A DNA stretch of 64,000 nucleotides, taken from the NCBI GenBank assembly GCA_963920575.1, contig OY986971.1, forward strand, positions 24,942,145 through 25,006,144. The letters run 5' to 3'. Position numbers and translations under genes: made by a program. Origin of the DNA: Narthecium ossifragum. Its lineage: Eukaryota; Streptophyta; Magnoliopsida; Dioscoreales; Nartheciaceae. A model generated the notes under the pieces. That model ran no database searches and had not been told where the DNA came from. It saw nothing but the letters and a program-made list of their open reading frames with translations. Position 1 is the first letter of the stretch. Each line of letters starts with the position of its first letter. Below, piece after piece: positions 45,546 through 56,323 of the stretch.

Positions 45546-46855
45546 TGCACGACGCGAACCGCTGTAATGCACCTCGGCTACTGTAGCTACAGTAACACCT
45601 TTAAGAGCCCCCATTCTCCTCTTCTTCTCTGCTGGTTTTTCTTCTCTTCCCCGGCTGCCGTGACCTTCCTCTTCCCTTCTTCACTTCCGTTCTCTCTTCT
45701 CCGGCCACCAAATCAAGTGCTTGAGGGCTTGTTGGATTCGTGGAAGCTTGAGGAAGATCTGTGGCATAATTTGGAGCTGGATTAGTGGCTGATTAGCGTG
45801 GTTTCAGCCGAGGAAAAGCGTATTAAGGTAGGTTTCTTATTTAAGGTTTGATTAGGGTTGTTAGTCTTTGTGTTTGATTGTTCTTGAGTTAAAATATGCT
45901 AGATGGTGTGTTATGGCTTGCTTGACACCTGATTGAAGTTTGGTAGGAATTGGATTTGATTTGATATGGATTTAAGCATGTTTTTCATCACTTGATTTCC
46001 GGATTTTCTGTTCTAGCAGAACAGTGGTGTTCTAGCTTATTTTCCAGCTTCTACGTGCATGATCTGAGTTAGATTTCTAAATGCAAGTTGTAGATCTATG
46101 TGTTAGCTTTCAGTGCCAACTGGTTTCATGATTTTTGGAGCAACGTATAATTTTTGGTGAATTAAGTAAGCAGACTGTACTGAAACAGGGCAGCTGGTTT
46201 AAAGTGAGGATTTAAGTGGTTTTTATATATTTAATTGAGCTGATTTTTGGAGGGGATGATCTTAGTGATATTTAGGCGTGATCTGGAAAGTTTGGTTTAA
46301 ATCCAATTTATTTTTGAAGGGATTTTAATTGGGTTTATCTAATCTGAGATTTAACCGAAATTATATGTTTTGATCTATTTTCGTTTATCCGATCGATCCA
46401 GTTTTTGGATATGTGATTCGGGGTATGTCGTTGAGTAGGTATCTCAAGTTTCACATCAATCGGACGGTTGGATTGAAAGATATGATTTTCTGAAGTTATC
46501 AAGATCATTTGCTTTAATATTGATAAATCTAGTTTTTCGATATTATCTTAGATATATTATTATTATATCTGTTTAAGCCCGTGCGTGGCTTGTGGTTGAA
46601 CCAGGGGAGCTGCGTCTCCCTTGGGATGTGTAGAATAAATGGGCTTTACGTTCGCCCTAAGCTTTGAATATAATATTATTATATTGCTATCATAGTTGTT
46701 GATAGTTTAGCTGGGGTTGCTTCCCATTGTAAGCATGAGTGCCCTTCTATCTGTTTTATTCTAGATTGATGCTATGCATACCCTTAGCCGGGCTGTGTGC
46801 TACGCCTGGTCCTGTGTAATGCTTGGCATATTGGTGCATGCCTGAACTGCTGTTA

Positions 46856-49319
46856 TGTCGCGCCCCGACCCGCAGAGCGCACCCGAGCCGGGACACGAGG
46901 GGGGAAAAAAACGAACACCACAACCACTAGCCTCAACTGGCGGAAACAGTTGAGACTAAGGCCCAGCTGGCGGAAACAGCTGGACAGCACAGAGAAAGAG
47001 CGGAAGCAAGCTACTAAACCACAACTATTAACATTTATTACAAAGACGGTAATAAAAGAGTTAACAGAGTTTAGTACAGCAAACCACAAGGGATCAACAG
47101 TCCCCAAAAAGAGACTGCAACACCCACCGGGGTCTCCGCGAAGGCACACACGAACCCATCCTGACCCTCAGACATGGTCAGAATCCGGCCCGCTGCCACG
47201 AGACGACCGAGGGGCTAACACTGGGACAGAGCGGACACCTGCACCTGCAACAAACACAGTCCAGGTAGGCATGAGCAACAGCTCAGCAGGGTCCTACTCT
47301 ACAACTCCCACACACACACGAGGGTAAAGCAACCGGACACACTCTGATGCCAAATGCCGAGGCTTGCCAAGGATCCCACAATCCCATCAATAACCCGAAG
47401 GGTTCCTGTCCTAGGTGCGTATCTCCGATAACGCCACTGCTCAGGGGTGGGCAACTCCGACATTCCCTGACACAGGGTGGACACGACGCAACCAGTAGGA
47501 CCCCCTTCTCCAAGCGGGATCTCCGCACTTGGCGGAACGACCGAGGTTAAGACTACCACCTCTCAGTACTCCAAGCCACAGAGCCAACAAGACCCCTAAC
47601 TCCTGACCCAAGGACTAAGTCTAGCCATGGAGTCCATCGATCCCATCGATGTCTCCCCCCCCCAGGGTTCCTGTCCAACGTACGTCCCTCCGATAACCAC
47701 TGCTCAAGGACTGGGCTACCTCCGACGGTCCTTGACACAGGGTGGGCCGGATGATACTTGTAGGACACCCTTACCGGGGTAACGGCATCCCACGCTTAGT
47801 CCTAGATCACCGGAGTCCACGGGTCAACCCCACCCAGTCTAACCTCGCATGTCTAATGCACAGGAAACAGGGCAGGATATTAAATAAAGCAGTAGCAAGT
47901 AACACAGCAAAGGCACACCTTCGGCCCATTTATTCTAAGCACTCCCGAGGATCATGACTTCCTCGGTTCACCATAAAGCGATAAAAAGGGCATAACCCAT
48001 GGCCCAGCTATACTAAGCATTCCCGAGGGTTCATTACTCCCTCGGTTAACCACAAAGCAGTAAACAAGAAGCATGATAGGCAGCATGTTAAGCCCCGAGG
48101 GCAAAACCGACAAAACCACTTGCAGGCGAAGCCCCGCGGGCAAAACTCTTGAAAACCCTCTCTGCTACTGAAGGATCGATCCTCACCAAGGGAAGGATCG
48201 ATCATCCAAGCAACAGTGAGCTTCCCTCGCTGTCGAGCCAAAGAAGATCGATCATTCCTCCCAGGGAGATCGATCTCTTTGGTGACAGAGGGCACCCTTC
48301 CAGTCGCACCAGGGAAGATCGATCCTTCCTCCCAGGAAGATCGATCATTCTCGGGACGAAGGGTAACCATGCTTACCCAGGCCCCATGATCGATCTCCTC
48401 CCATAAGAAGATCGATCATGTGCTGGGCGCAGCAAGCCCACACCAGAGGACCGATCCTTCCTCCCAGAAGGATCGATCACCCAAAGATGGGTTCCGGCGT
48501 GCTTCCGGCCGGAGAACCGCCGGAAAACACAACCAAACCCCACCAAACTTGGTGGGTTGGTAGATCTGAGTACAACGAGGCTACTCAAGGCCTCAAAACC
48601 GGGAAAGAACAACTCCACAAGGAGATCTAAGCAAAACAAAACCCGGCTACGAAACCCTCAAACAGCCGGAGTTTAGAAGAAGAACCCTACCTCCTCAGAG
48701 CAGCTTCGATCCACGAAAACTAGCCATGGATCTTCCTCGTCTCGCCACGAACCCAACGAGCCTTCAAGCTCCAGGAGAGGTGGCCGGAGGAGGAAGAACG
48801 GAGGAGAGAAAGGAGCGGTCGGAACAGGGGAAGAAGCAGAGCATTCGCGGGAAAGAAGAAGAAGAGGGGAAGGAAGGAGGGGGAGGGGAAGGGGGTGAGG
48901 CCGGGGAAAGCCGGAGAAACCGCGGGAAAGGCAAAGGAGGGGAGCAAAAGTCTCCCCTCCCCTGACAGGGGAAGCGACGGCCACCGCGGTGGCCGTCCTT
49001 CGAAAGCCACCGACAAAGACTTCCAGGCACACGCATGATCGATCATCCTTGCATGCGGGATCGATCTTGCTAGCCACAGGATCGATCTCCACCCATAGGT
49101 GATCGATCTTCTGAGCCCTGAAAGACAAACTTGGGCTGGGACACAAGCCCAAGTCCAGAACCCCCAACCTCGGGTCCTCCTAACCTTTCTAACAACCACA
49201 AGCACCAAGCAAGGCCTGTGTGTGCACAGCCAGTGTGAAAACGACCGCCAAGGCGCAATTTCCCAAATTGCCCTTGGGGTAAACAACAAGCCAAAGGGAT
49301 GGAGGGACGGGTCCTCACA
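46856..49319 (-). repeat. 3' LTR of the family A element
   Basis: It begins TGTCGCGCCCCGACC and ends GGTCCTCACA on the plus strand. GATCGATC pairs lie at 48,174-48,478 and a run of four cores at 49,037-49,108. Frames inside (for example 85 and 120 codons) come from the repeated motif and are not genes. Confidence 0.92.
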
Positions 49320-49401
49320 TCCTAAAACCCTTAAAAGAAATCTCGTCCTCGAGATTCGATCAAAGTAGGGCTCGGAAAAGAAAACAATGCCTAGCAAGAT
49401 G

Positions 49402-49806
49402 CTACAAAGCGGTAACTGTACCTCTGGAGACGGGTGGTGCTACGGTCACCGAGAGCGGGTGCTGAGACAGGTACTCCTGATAGGACGGCTGCACCTCGTC
49501 TGCGTAGGGGCGGTCAGGTAAGGCGAACACCTGACCTCCGCTGCGGCCTGGCCCGGCTCCACCTCTCTGACCCTGCCCAGCCCGGGACCCTCCGTCTCGA
49601 CCTCCTGATGGCGCCGCACCCCGTGCGTTCCATCGCGGACAGTCCCTGCGGATGTGCCCTGGCTGCCGGCAGTGAAAGCACAGCGCTGGCCCACGCTCGG
49701 ACTGCTGAACTCGGCCTCCCTCCCGAGAAGTCTGCTGTGCGGGCCCCGCCGTCAAAAGAAGCTGGTCACCCTGGAATGCGGCGATCAGTCTCCTGATCTC
49801 CTCTCC
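49402..49806 (-). pseudogene. Gypsy Gag fragment with zinc knuckle
   Basis: The minus frame includes EEIRRLIAAFQGDQ, a Gln/Gly/Arg-rich linker, CFHCRQPGHIRRDC (CX2CX4HX4C) and a Gly/Arg-rich basic tail. Only the C-terminal quarter of Gag is present; the matrix and capsid parts are absent. The frame is open for 148 codons, but its start lies in LTR-like sequence (49,808-49,912), so it is a fusion by deletion. Whether it is translated is unknown. Confidence 0.8.
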
Positions 49807-49807
49807 A

Positions 49808-49912
49808 AGTGGTACATGTCCAAGGTACGTCCCTCCGACAGCCACTGTTCAAGGATTGGACTACCTCCGACGATCCCTGACACAGGGTGGACAAGACGAT
49901 ACCAATAGGACA
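49808..49912 (-). repeat. LTR-derived segment inside the family A interior
   Basis: It closely resembles 47,680-47,767 of the LTR (CCGACAGCCACTG..CAAGGATTGG against CCGATAACCACTG..CAAGGACTGG, then the TGACACAGGGTGG block). It lies between the Gag piece and the primer-site leader. Confidence 0.75.
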
Positions 49913-50146
49913 CCACCTCTCTGAGAGCTCTGGCATACCGTGCCGCCATCAGCACCAACAAAAGAAACACGAGTACCACTCGTCACAAGCCGCAAAACAA
50001 GCAGCACAACAGAAAGCGGAAGAAGAAACAATCACATTCAGCGGAAAAGAAAGCAAGCAAACAGGGATGTTCTAACTCTAGAACTACCCCAACCCATGCA
50101 CGTCTCCGCAGAGACCCGATCCAACACCCTGGGATCTACAACCTAT

Positions 50147-50158
50147 GCTCTGATACCA
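50147..50158 (-). other. Primer-binding site, tRNA-Met type
   Basis: On the minus strand TGGTATCAGAGC lies a few bases after the 5' LTR, the standard initiator tRNA-Met site of plant LTR elements. Confidence 0.9.
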
Positions 50159-50161
50159 ATC

Positions 50162-52627
50162 TGTCGGGCCCCGACCCGCAGAGCGCACCCGGGCCGGGAC
50201 ACGAGGGGGGGAAAAAACGAACACCACAACCACTAGCCTCAACTGGCGGAAACAGTTGAGACTAAGGCCCAGCTGGCGGAAACAGCTGGACAACACAGAG
50301 AAAGAGCGGAAGCAAGCTACTAAACCACAGCTATTAACATTTATTACAAAGACGGTAATAAAAGAGTTAACAGAGTTTAGTACAGCAAACCACAAGGGAT
50401 CAACAGTCCCCAAAAAGAGACTGCAACACCCACCGGGGTCTCCGCGAAGGCACACACGAACCCATCCTGACCCTCAGACATGGTCAGAATCCGGCCCGCT
50501 GCCACGAGACGACCGAGGGGCTAACACTGGGACAGAGCGGACACCTGCACCTGCAACAAACACAGTCCAGGTAGGCATGAGCAACAGCTCAGCAGGGTCC
50601 TACTCTACAACTCCCACACACACACACGAGGGTAAAGCAACCGGACACACTCTGATGCCAAATGCCGAGGCTTGCCAAGGATCCCACAATCCCATCAATA
50701 ACCCGAAGGGTTCCTGTCCTAGGTGCGTATCTCCGATAACGCCACTGCTCAGGGGTGGGCAACTCCGACATTCCCTGACACAGGGTGGACACGACGCAAC
50801 CAGTAGGACCCCCTTCTCCAAGCGGGATCTCCGCACTTGGCGGAACGACCGAGGTTAAGACTACCACCTCTCAGTACTCCAAGCCACAGAGCCAACAAGA
50901 CCCCTAACTCCTGACCCAAGGACTAAGTCTAGCCATGGAGTCCATCGATCCCATCGATGTCTCCCCCCCCCAGGGTTCCTGTCCAACGTACGTCCCTCCG
51001 ATAACCACTGCTCAAGGACTGGGCTACCTCCGACGGTCCTTGACACAGGGTGGGTCGGATGATACTTGTAGGACACCCTTACCGGGGTAACGGCATCCCA
51101 CGCTTAGTCCTAGATCACCGGAGTCCACGGGTCAACCCCACCCAGTCTAACCTCGCATGTCTAATGCACAGGAAACAGGGCAGGATATTAAATAAAGCAG
51201 TAGCAAGTAACACAGCAAAGGCACACCTTCGGCCCATTTATTCTAAGCACTCCCGAGGATCATGACTTCCTCGGTTCACCATAAAGCGATAAAAAGGGCA
51301 TAACCCATGGCCCAGCTATACTAAGCATTCCCGAGGGTTCATTACTCCCTCGGTTAACCACAAAGCAGTAAACAAGAAGCATGATAGGCAGCATGTTAAG
51401 CCCCGAGGGCAAAACCGACAAAACCACTTGCAGGCGAAGCCCCGCGGGCAAAACTCTTGAAAACCCTCTCTGCTACTGAAGGATCGATCCTCACCAAGGG
51501 AAGGATCGATCATCCAAGCAACAGTGAGCTTCCCTCGCTGTCGAGCCAAAGAAGATCGATCATTCCTCCCAGGGAGATCGATCTCTTTGGTGACAGAGGG
51601 CACCCTTCCAGTCGCACCAGGGAAGATCGATCCTTCCTCCCAGGAAGATCGATCATTCTCGGGACGAAGGGTAACCATGCTTACCCAGGCCCCATGATCG
51701 ATCTCCTCCCATAAGAAGATCGATCATGTGCTGGGCGCAGCAAGCCCACACCAGAGGACCGATCCTTCCTCCCAGAAGGATCGATCACCCAAAGATGGGT
51801 TCCGGCGTGCTTCCGGCCGGAGAACCGCCGGAAAACACAACCAAACCCCACCAAACTTGGTGGGTTGGTAGATCTGAGTACAACGAGGCTACTCAAGGCC
51901 TCAAAACCGGGAAAGAACAACTCCACAAGGAGATCTAAGCAAAACAAAACCCGGCTACGAAACCCTCAAACAGCCGGAGTTTAGAAGAAGAACCCTACCT
52001 CCTCAGAGCAGCTTCGATCCACGAAAACTAGCCACGGATCTTCCTCGCCTCGCCACGAACCCAACGAGCCTTCAAGCTCCAGGAGAGGTGGCCGGAGGAG
52101 GAAGAACGGAGGAGAGAAAGGAGCGGTCGGAACAGGGGAAGAAGCAGAGCATTCGCGGGAAAGAAGAAGAAGAGGGGAAGGAAGGAGGGGGAGGGGAAGG
52201 GGGTGAGGCCGGGGAAAGCCGGAGAAACCGCGGGAAAGGCAAAGGAGGGGAGCAAAAGTCTCCCCTCCCCTGACAGGGGAAGCGACGGCCACCGCGGTGG
52301 CCGTCCTTCGAAAGCCACCGACAAAGACTTCCAGGCACACGCATGATCGATCATCCTTGCATGCGGGATCGATCTTGCTAGCCACAGGATCGATCTCCAC
52401 CCATAGGTGATCGATCTTCTGAGCCCTGAAAGACAAACTTGGGCTGGGACACAAGCCCAAGTCCAGAACCCCCAACCTCGGGTCCTCCTAACCTTTCTAA
52501 CAACCACAAGCACCAAGCAAGGCCTGTGTGTGCACAGCCAGTGTGAAAACGACCGCCAAGGCGCAATTTCCCAAATTGCCCTTGGGGTAAACAACAAGCC
52601 GAAGGGATGGAGGGACGGGTCCTCACA
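50162..52627 (-). repeat. 5' LTR of the family A element
   Basis: It begins TGTCGGGCCCCGACC (one change from the partner) and ends GGTCCTCACA. It is nearly identical to 46,856-49,319, with the same GATCGATC pairs. Confidence 0.92.
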
Positions 52628-53459
52628 TGTTATGTGTATGATCATACATCTCTTGTTGCACTAGATGCATTCCTAGGCTAGGCGTGGGCGATGGGTTGAT
52701 CGCCGATCCGTGGCTCTCGGGTAGCTCGGATCAAGCCTTAGGACCGAGGCTGGGTAGTCAGGTCTAGGACTTAATCTGTTATAATAATCTGATGATTTGA
52801 GGTGACTGTCTAGTTGGCTGCAATTTATGCTTGTTTGAGGTTTAGAGGTCGTGTTGGCCTCGAGCCGAGTTCTGAGGTGTAGCCGGTGTCTGGCGTTCTT
52901 GACTCTTGGGTAGAGGGGTTGCCTACTCAGCGGTGTCTTTTCCCGCCAAACAGTGTTCTGTGTCCTGTTGTGAGTCGGCAGTGTTGTAGCCTGCATTCTT
53001 GGACATCTGGTAGGGTTATGGGACTCCTGTATACACCTAGGCTTTGCTCGGGGGCGACACTGTTCTGTTTGCCTTCCTTGTTAGTGTCGTAGCATAGAAA
53101 CCTGCTGAGCTTATTGCTCACTCCTACCTGGGCTGCGTTTTGCAGGTGCAGACGTCATCTTTTCTTCTGTAGATCCCAACTGGACAGGTACATGGTGGCG
53201 CGTCGTCTTTGGAGGTGTTCGAGGACTTGGGGTTCATTCAATCTTGATGAATTATTTAATGTATAATTTCCTTTTGTAAGGATTTTGAGGATTTAATATT
53301 GTATCTGAACCTTGAATTATAATTGAATTTCTATATTGACCCGAGATCAATTGTTAGATTAGTTGTTTTTATTTTATTATAAATGCGCCAGTGATGATTG
53401 AGTAGAGTAGGAACCCTCACGCCTCGGCCTGGATGGGTTTTCTGGGTCGGGGTGTGACA

Positions 53460-53788
53460 CTCTGTCTGGAAAACCGTTTCCCACGGTCGATACATCGATC
53501 GACCGTCGCACCCTTTGAGCCAAGTCACATAGGCCACGGTCGATCGGTCCATCGACCGTTACATCGACCATCGCCTATTTTCCCTTGTTTAGCTTCCGCG
53601 GTCGATCCTTCCATCAACCGCCATATCCCACGGTCGATCCATGCATCGTCCGTCGCATCGACCGTCAGTACAAAAACTCATTAAATATGATTTTAATGCT
53701 TTCCAAATTAAGGGATAATAATATTAAATCATTATTTTATCATCAATTTTATATTGACATCATCAAAACAATATCTGGGCTAACAATC
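53460..53788 (-). mobile_element. SIRE-type copia 3' LTR, second piece (antisense)
   Basis: Read on the minus strand the LTR starts TGTTAGCCCAGATATTG at 53,788, directly after a purine tract CAGAGGGAGAT (53,789-53,799), the signature of SIRE-type elements. Four CGGTCGAT-N6-ATCG hairpins lie at 53,484-53,650. It joins 40,142 across the 13-kb insertion. Confidence 0.75.
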
Positions 53789-53883
53789 TCCCTCTGTTTG
53801 ATGATGGCAACCTTTTAAATTATGATGATAAAACCTTGAAGGCTCCCTCTTAATTTGTGCATCCATTTACCTCATAGAATATG
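53789..53883 (-). other. 3' interior of the SIRE-type element next to its purine tract
   Basis: The minus strand reads a short AT-rich stretch, then GCCATCATCAAACAGAGGG, the typical prelude to the SIRE LTR. It continues at 55,332 beyond the inserted solo LTR. Confidence 0.6.
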
Positions 53884-55326
53884 TGATCGCTCGCAAACGT
53901 CGTCGTTAAAACGTTGCAAACTCAATCAAATATTAAATTTATAATCCTTATTCAATCACTAAACTACTAGGTAGAAATAGCGGTGAAGTCGAGAGTCGAT
54001 CCACAGGGAAAACGTTGGAAACTGAAATCAATTCTCAAAACCCTAAAACTAAGGAGAATAATGAAAGATAGAATAGAGTTATCTAAACTAATAAAGAAAA
54101 GAAATAAAATGTTGATCAATTTAAATCAATGGATAAGTGACTTAGGAATTACTCAATCCGCCCTAGTTTCATTATTACTCTTCTCTAGTTATCATCTTGT
54201 TCCCTTCTCTCAACATTATGGATCATATGGCTACAAGCTCACATGAATCCCTAAAATAAAGTTAATGTTCCCAGCGGCATAACCTATTTTTGCTTGGCAT
54301 AGATTGTCATTGGTCCTACGATTACCTTAAATTATACTACTCCTAATGACCTTGGCACAACCTATCTTCGCGTAGCATAGCTTATCTCAAAGGCAAACCA
54401 ATAACTTCATGAAAACCATCTCATAAATCACAGAAATCATGTAGGACTGAAAATACGTCAAGGGAACTCTGTTCCTTCAACTCTATTAACAATAAAACCA
54501 TATTCATGAGATCATGTATCGAGAAGTTCACAAGAATCCAACTAAAGAAAAACCAAAACTACACTAGGGTTTCATGAATAATCCTAAGTATAAGAATTAG
54601 CAACTCATCTTTTGGATGAAAGCCATCGGGTTGGAATAGGAAGCTGTCACCATCCACATCCTCTCCTTCTTCTTCTTCCTCCTCCAAAGATTGACAAAAA
54701 GATGAGAAGTTTTGCTGGAATAACTCCTTTTTATAATAAAACCCCTTAATCCCGGAATTAGGGTTATGGCTAAGTTGAGTTGGACCTCTAGTGCAACTTG
54801 GAATTCCTAGTTTAATTCAGACAGTCTCTTCTGGTCGCGACTGGGTTCAACCCGTCGGGAATTTGGAAATGTGGTCAACAGGAAAGATGTAGATTAGGAA
54901 GTCTTATATCTTCCCCCGAAGATTTTATAATATTCAGACTTATGTGGAATATTTGACGAATATTCTCCTGAGCATCGACGGACCAGTTTTCCAGCAGCTC
55001 TGTATCTTGATCTTCTTCAAAACTGGAATCAATCCATCAGGAATCTCGTAAAGTGTCCAACATGAACATTGTAGTTCTTGAAGTCTTCTATCACGTACTA
55101 AATTTTCAGAATATTTGAAATTATACAGAATATCTAGAGAATATTCTCCTGACAGACGATGAAACAGTCTTTATGACATAAATTCCTCTTTTTAGCAGAA
55201 TTTTCTGTATTTCTTCTCAAATCATAATTAAACCTGAAATCAACTAACAAACTATTAAATACAAACACTCTAGGCCTAACAAAGCTAAGTTAAGGGGTTG
55301 AATCATGAATATTTAGTAACTTATCA
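53884..55326 (-). mobile_element. Solo LTR related to the LARD-like element, antisense
   Basis: ATATG flanks both ends (53,879-53,883 and 55,327-55,331). The minus strand starts TGATAAGTTACTAAATATTC and ends GTTTGCGAGCGATCA, like the LTR at 5698 (start TGATAAGTCAT, end GCGAACGATCA). Middle blocks with CATAACCTATTTTTGC also match it. It is 1,443 bp and lacks the dense palindrome array. Confidence 0.9.
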
Positions 55327-55331
55327 ATATG

Positions 55332-55884
55332 TACTAAAGTGAATTTCTCTGAGGCAGCAAGTCATATATCACTAAAAAGATACATTAGACTTGATTATAG
55401 GTCAAAAGATATGAAAGTGCAAAATATGACATATGTACCTCTTTGTATAGTAACATGAGATGTGATATTTGAGCATTATATTCTCATGAAATCACCAGTA
55501 AATCCTTTAAACATCAAAAGATTTTAAGTATGTAGAATATAAGGTTTTAAGAGCTTTTAAAAACTGATATCACAATACTTCTCCCTCTTTGACATTATCA
55601 AAAAGATTTGGTAGAGGGGGAAACAAGTTAAAAAAAATTCTTTAAGAGAACCAATAGAAGGTTTTTAAAAATCAACATTGAAGGGTTAAGATCACCTCAA
55701 AATAGGATACCAAATGAAGATTTTCAATAAAAACTGTCATAAAAAAATAATCAATTCTTCACATAAAAGACTTTCTTAAACCATTTTTAAACATGAAATT
55801 ACTTTAAAATGGAATAAGAAGATGTAATGGAGGAGACATATATCGAAAATTAAGACATAACTCCATTACCTTTTTCCCATATTG
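55332..55884 (-). other. 3' interior of the SIRE-type element, no pol
   Basis: The minus strand has GATAATGTCAAAGAGGGAGAAG (about 55,580-55,605 on the plus strand as its complement), characteristic of the untranslated zone between pol and the 3' LTR in SIRE-type elements. Gag lies directly upstream, so the whole pol gene is missing. Confidence 0.55.
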
Positions 55885-56323
55885 TTATCCTCCTTTAAAT
55901 ACCTTGCGCCTCCACTTGTCAATTTTATTTTCTTTTATATCGAAGGTAGTTAGACAAAGATGTGCAGTTTCTTTTTCTTCTTCTTCTTCGGAGGTGGAGC
56001 TCGAGTCACTTTCTTCCTTGGCCTTCTTCTTCTTCTTTGAAGTTTTCTTGAGCTTTGGACAATCCGACATGTAATGTCCGGGCTTCCTACACTCATAACA
56101 AGTAATTTTATTTAAGTAAGAAGAGGAGTTTCCTTTTTCACCTTTGGAATTTCTCTTTCCCTGATTCTTGATGATTCGTTGGATTCTTCTTGTGATCTTT
56201 TGCATCTCCTCATCATCATCTTCATCACTTGAGTCGGATGAATCCGTGTATGTTGACTTGAAAGCAATGGTTTTCTTTTTCTTCCTTTCTCCATCATTGC
56301 TCCTCTCCATGTTCATCTCATAT
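55885..56323 (-). pseudogene. SIRE-type Gag, C-terminal part
   Basis: The minus frame is rich in Lys, Ser, Asp and Glu. It has a coiled, charged stretch and the zinc knuckle CYECRKPGHYMSDC, then a poly-Lys and poly-Glu region. It joins 58,548-59,209 in sense and topic across the inserted LTR, with the two parts abutting at a tyrosine position. Confidence 0.8.

Larger units (their letters stand above)
46856..52627 (-). mobile_element. Complete but internally deleted gypsy element, family A
   Basis: TGTTA flanks both ends (46,851-46,855 and 52,628-52,632). Two ~2.46-kb LTRs enclose only 842 bp of interior. The interior holds a tRNA-Met primer site, a Gag zinc-knuckle frame and a purine tract, but no protease, reverse transcriptase or integrase. 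By eye the LTRs differ at about nine bases plus one 2-bp CA-repeat change, so the insertion is recent. Mobilisation would require enzymes from an autonomous relative. Confidence 0.92.
45563..53459 (+). mobile_element. 5'-truncated gypsy LTR (sense), split by the family A element
   Basis: Sense-strand LTR sequence runs 45,563-46,855 and resumes at 52,633-53,459, ending GGGTCGGGGTGTGACA. The body includes the CGGCCACC..GAGGGCTTGTTGG block of families A and D and the CCTACTCAGCGGTGTCTTTTCCCGCC block shared with 63,010-63,066. The expected TGTGAGG start is missing, so the left edge is approximate. CTCTG follows its right end; no matching left duplication is found. Confidence 0.6.

Noticed and set aside
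48149..48406. Open frames with repeated DRS/IDRS peptides in the LTRs (also 51,457, 57,236, 61,233)
   Set aside because: GATCGATC encodes such peptides in every frame and strand. Frames overlap on both strands and differ between copies, so they are by-products of the palindromes.
48174..48478. Regular repeats with variable spacers, superficially like a CRISPR array
   Set aside because: The repeats are 8-bp palindromes within a eukaryotic LTR, the spacing is too short, there are no cas genes, and copies occur in each LTR of the family.
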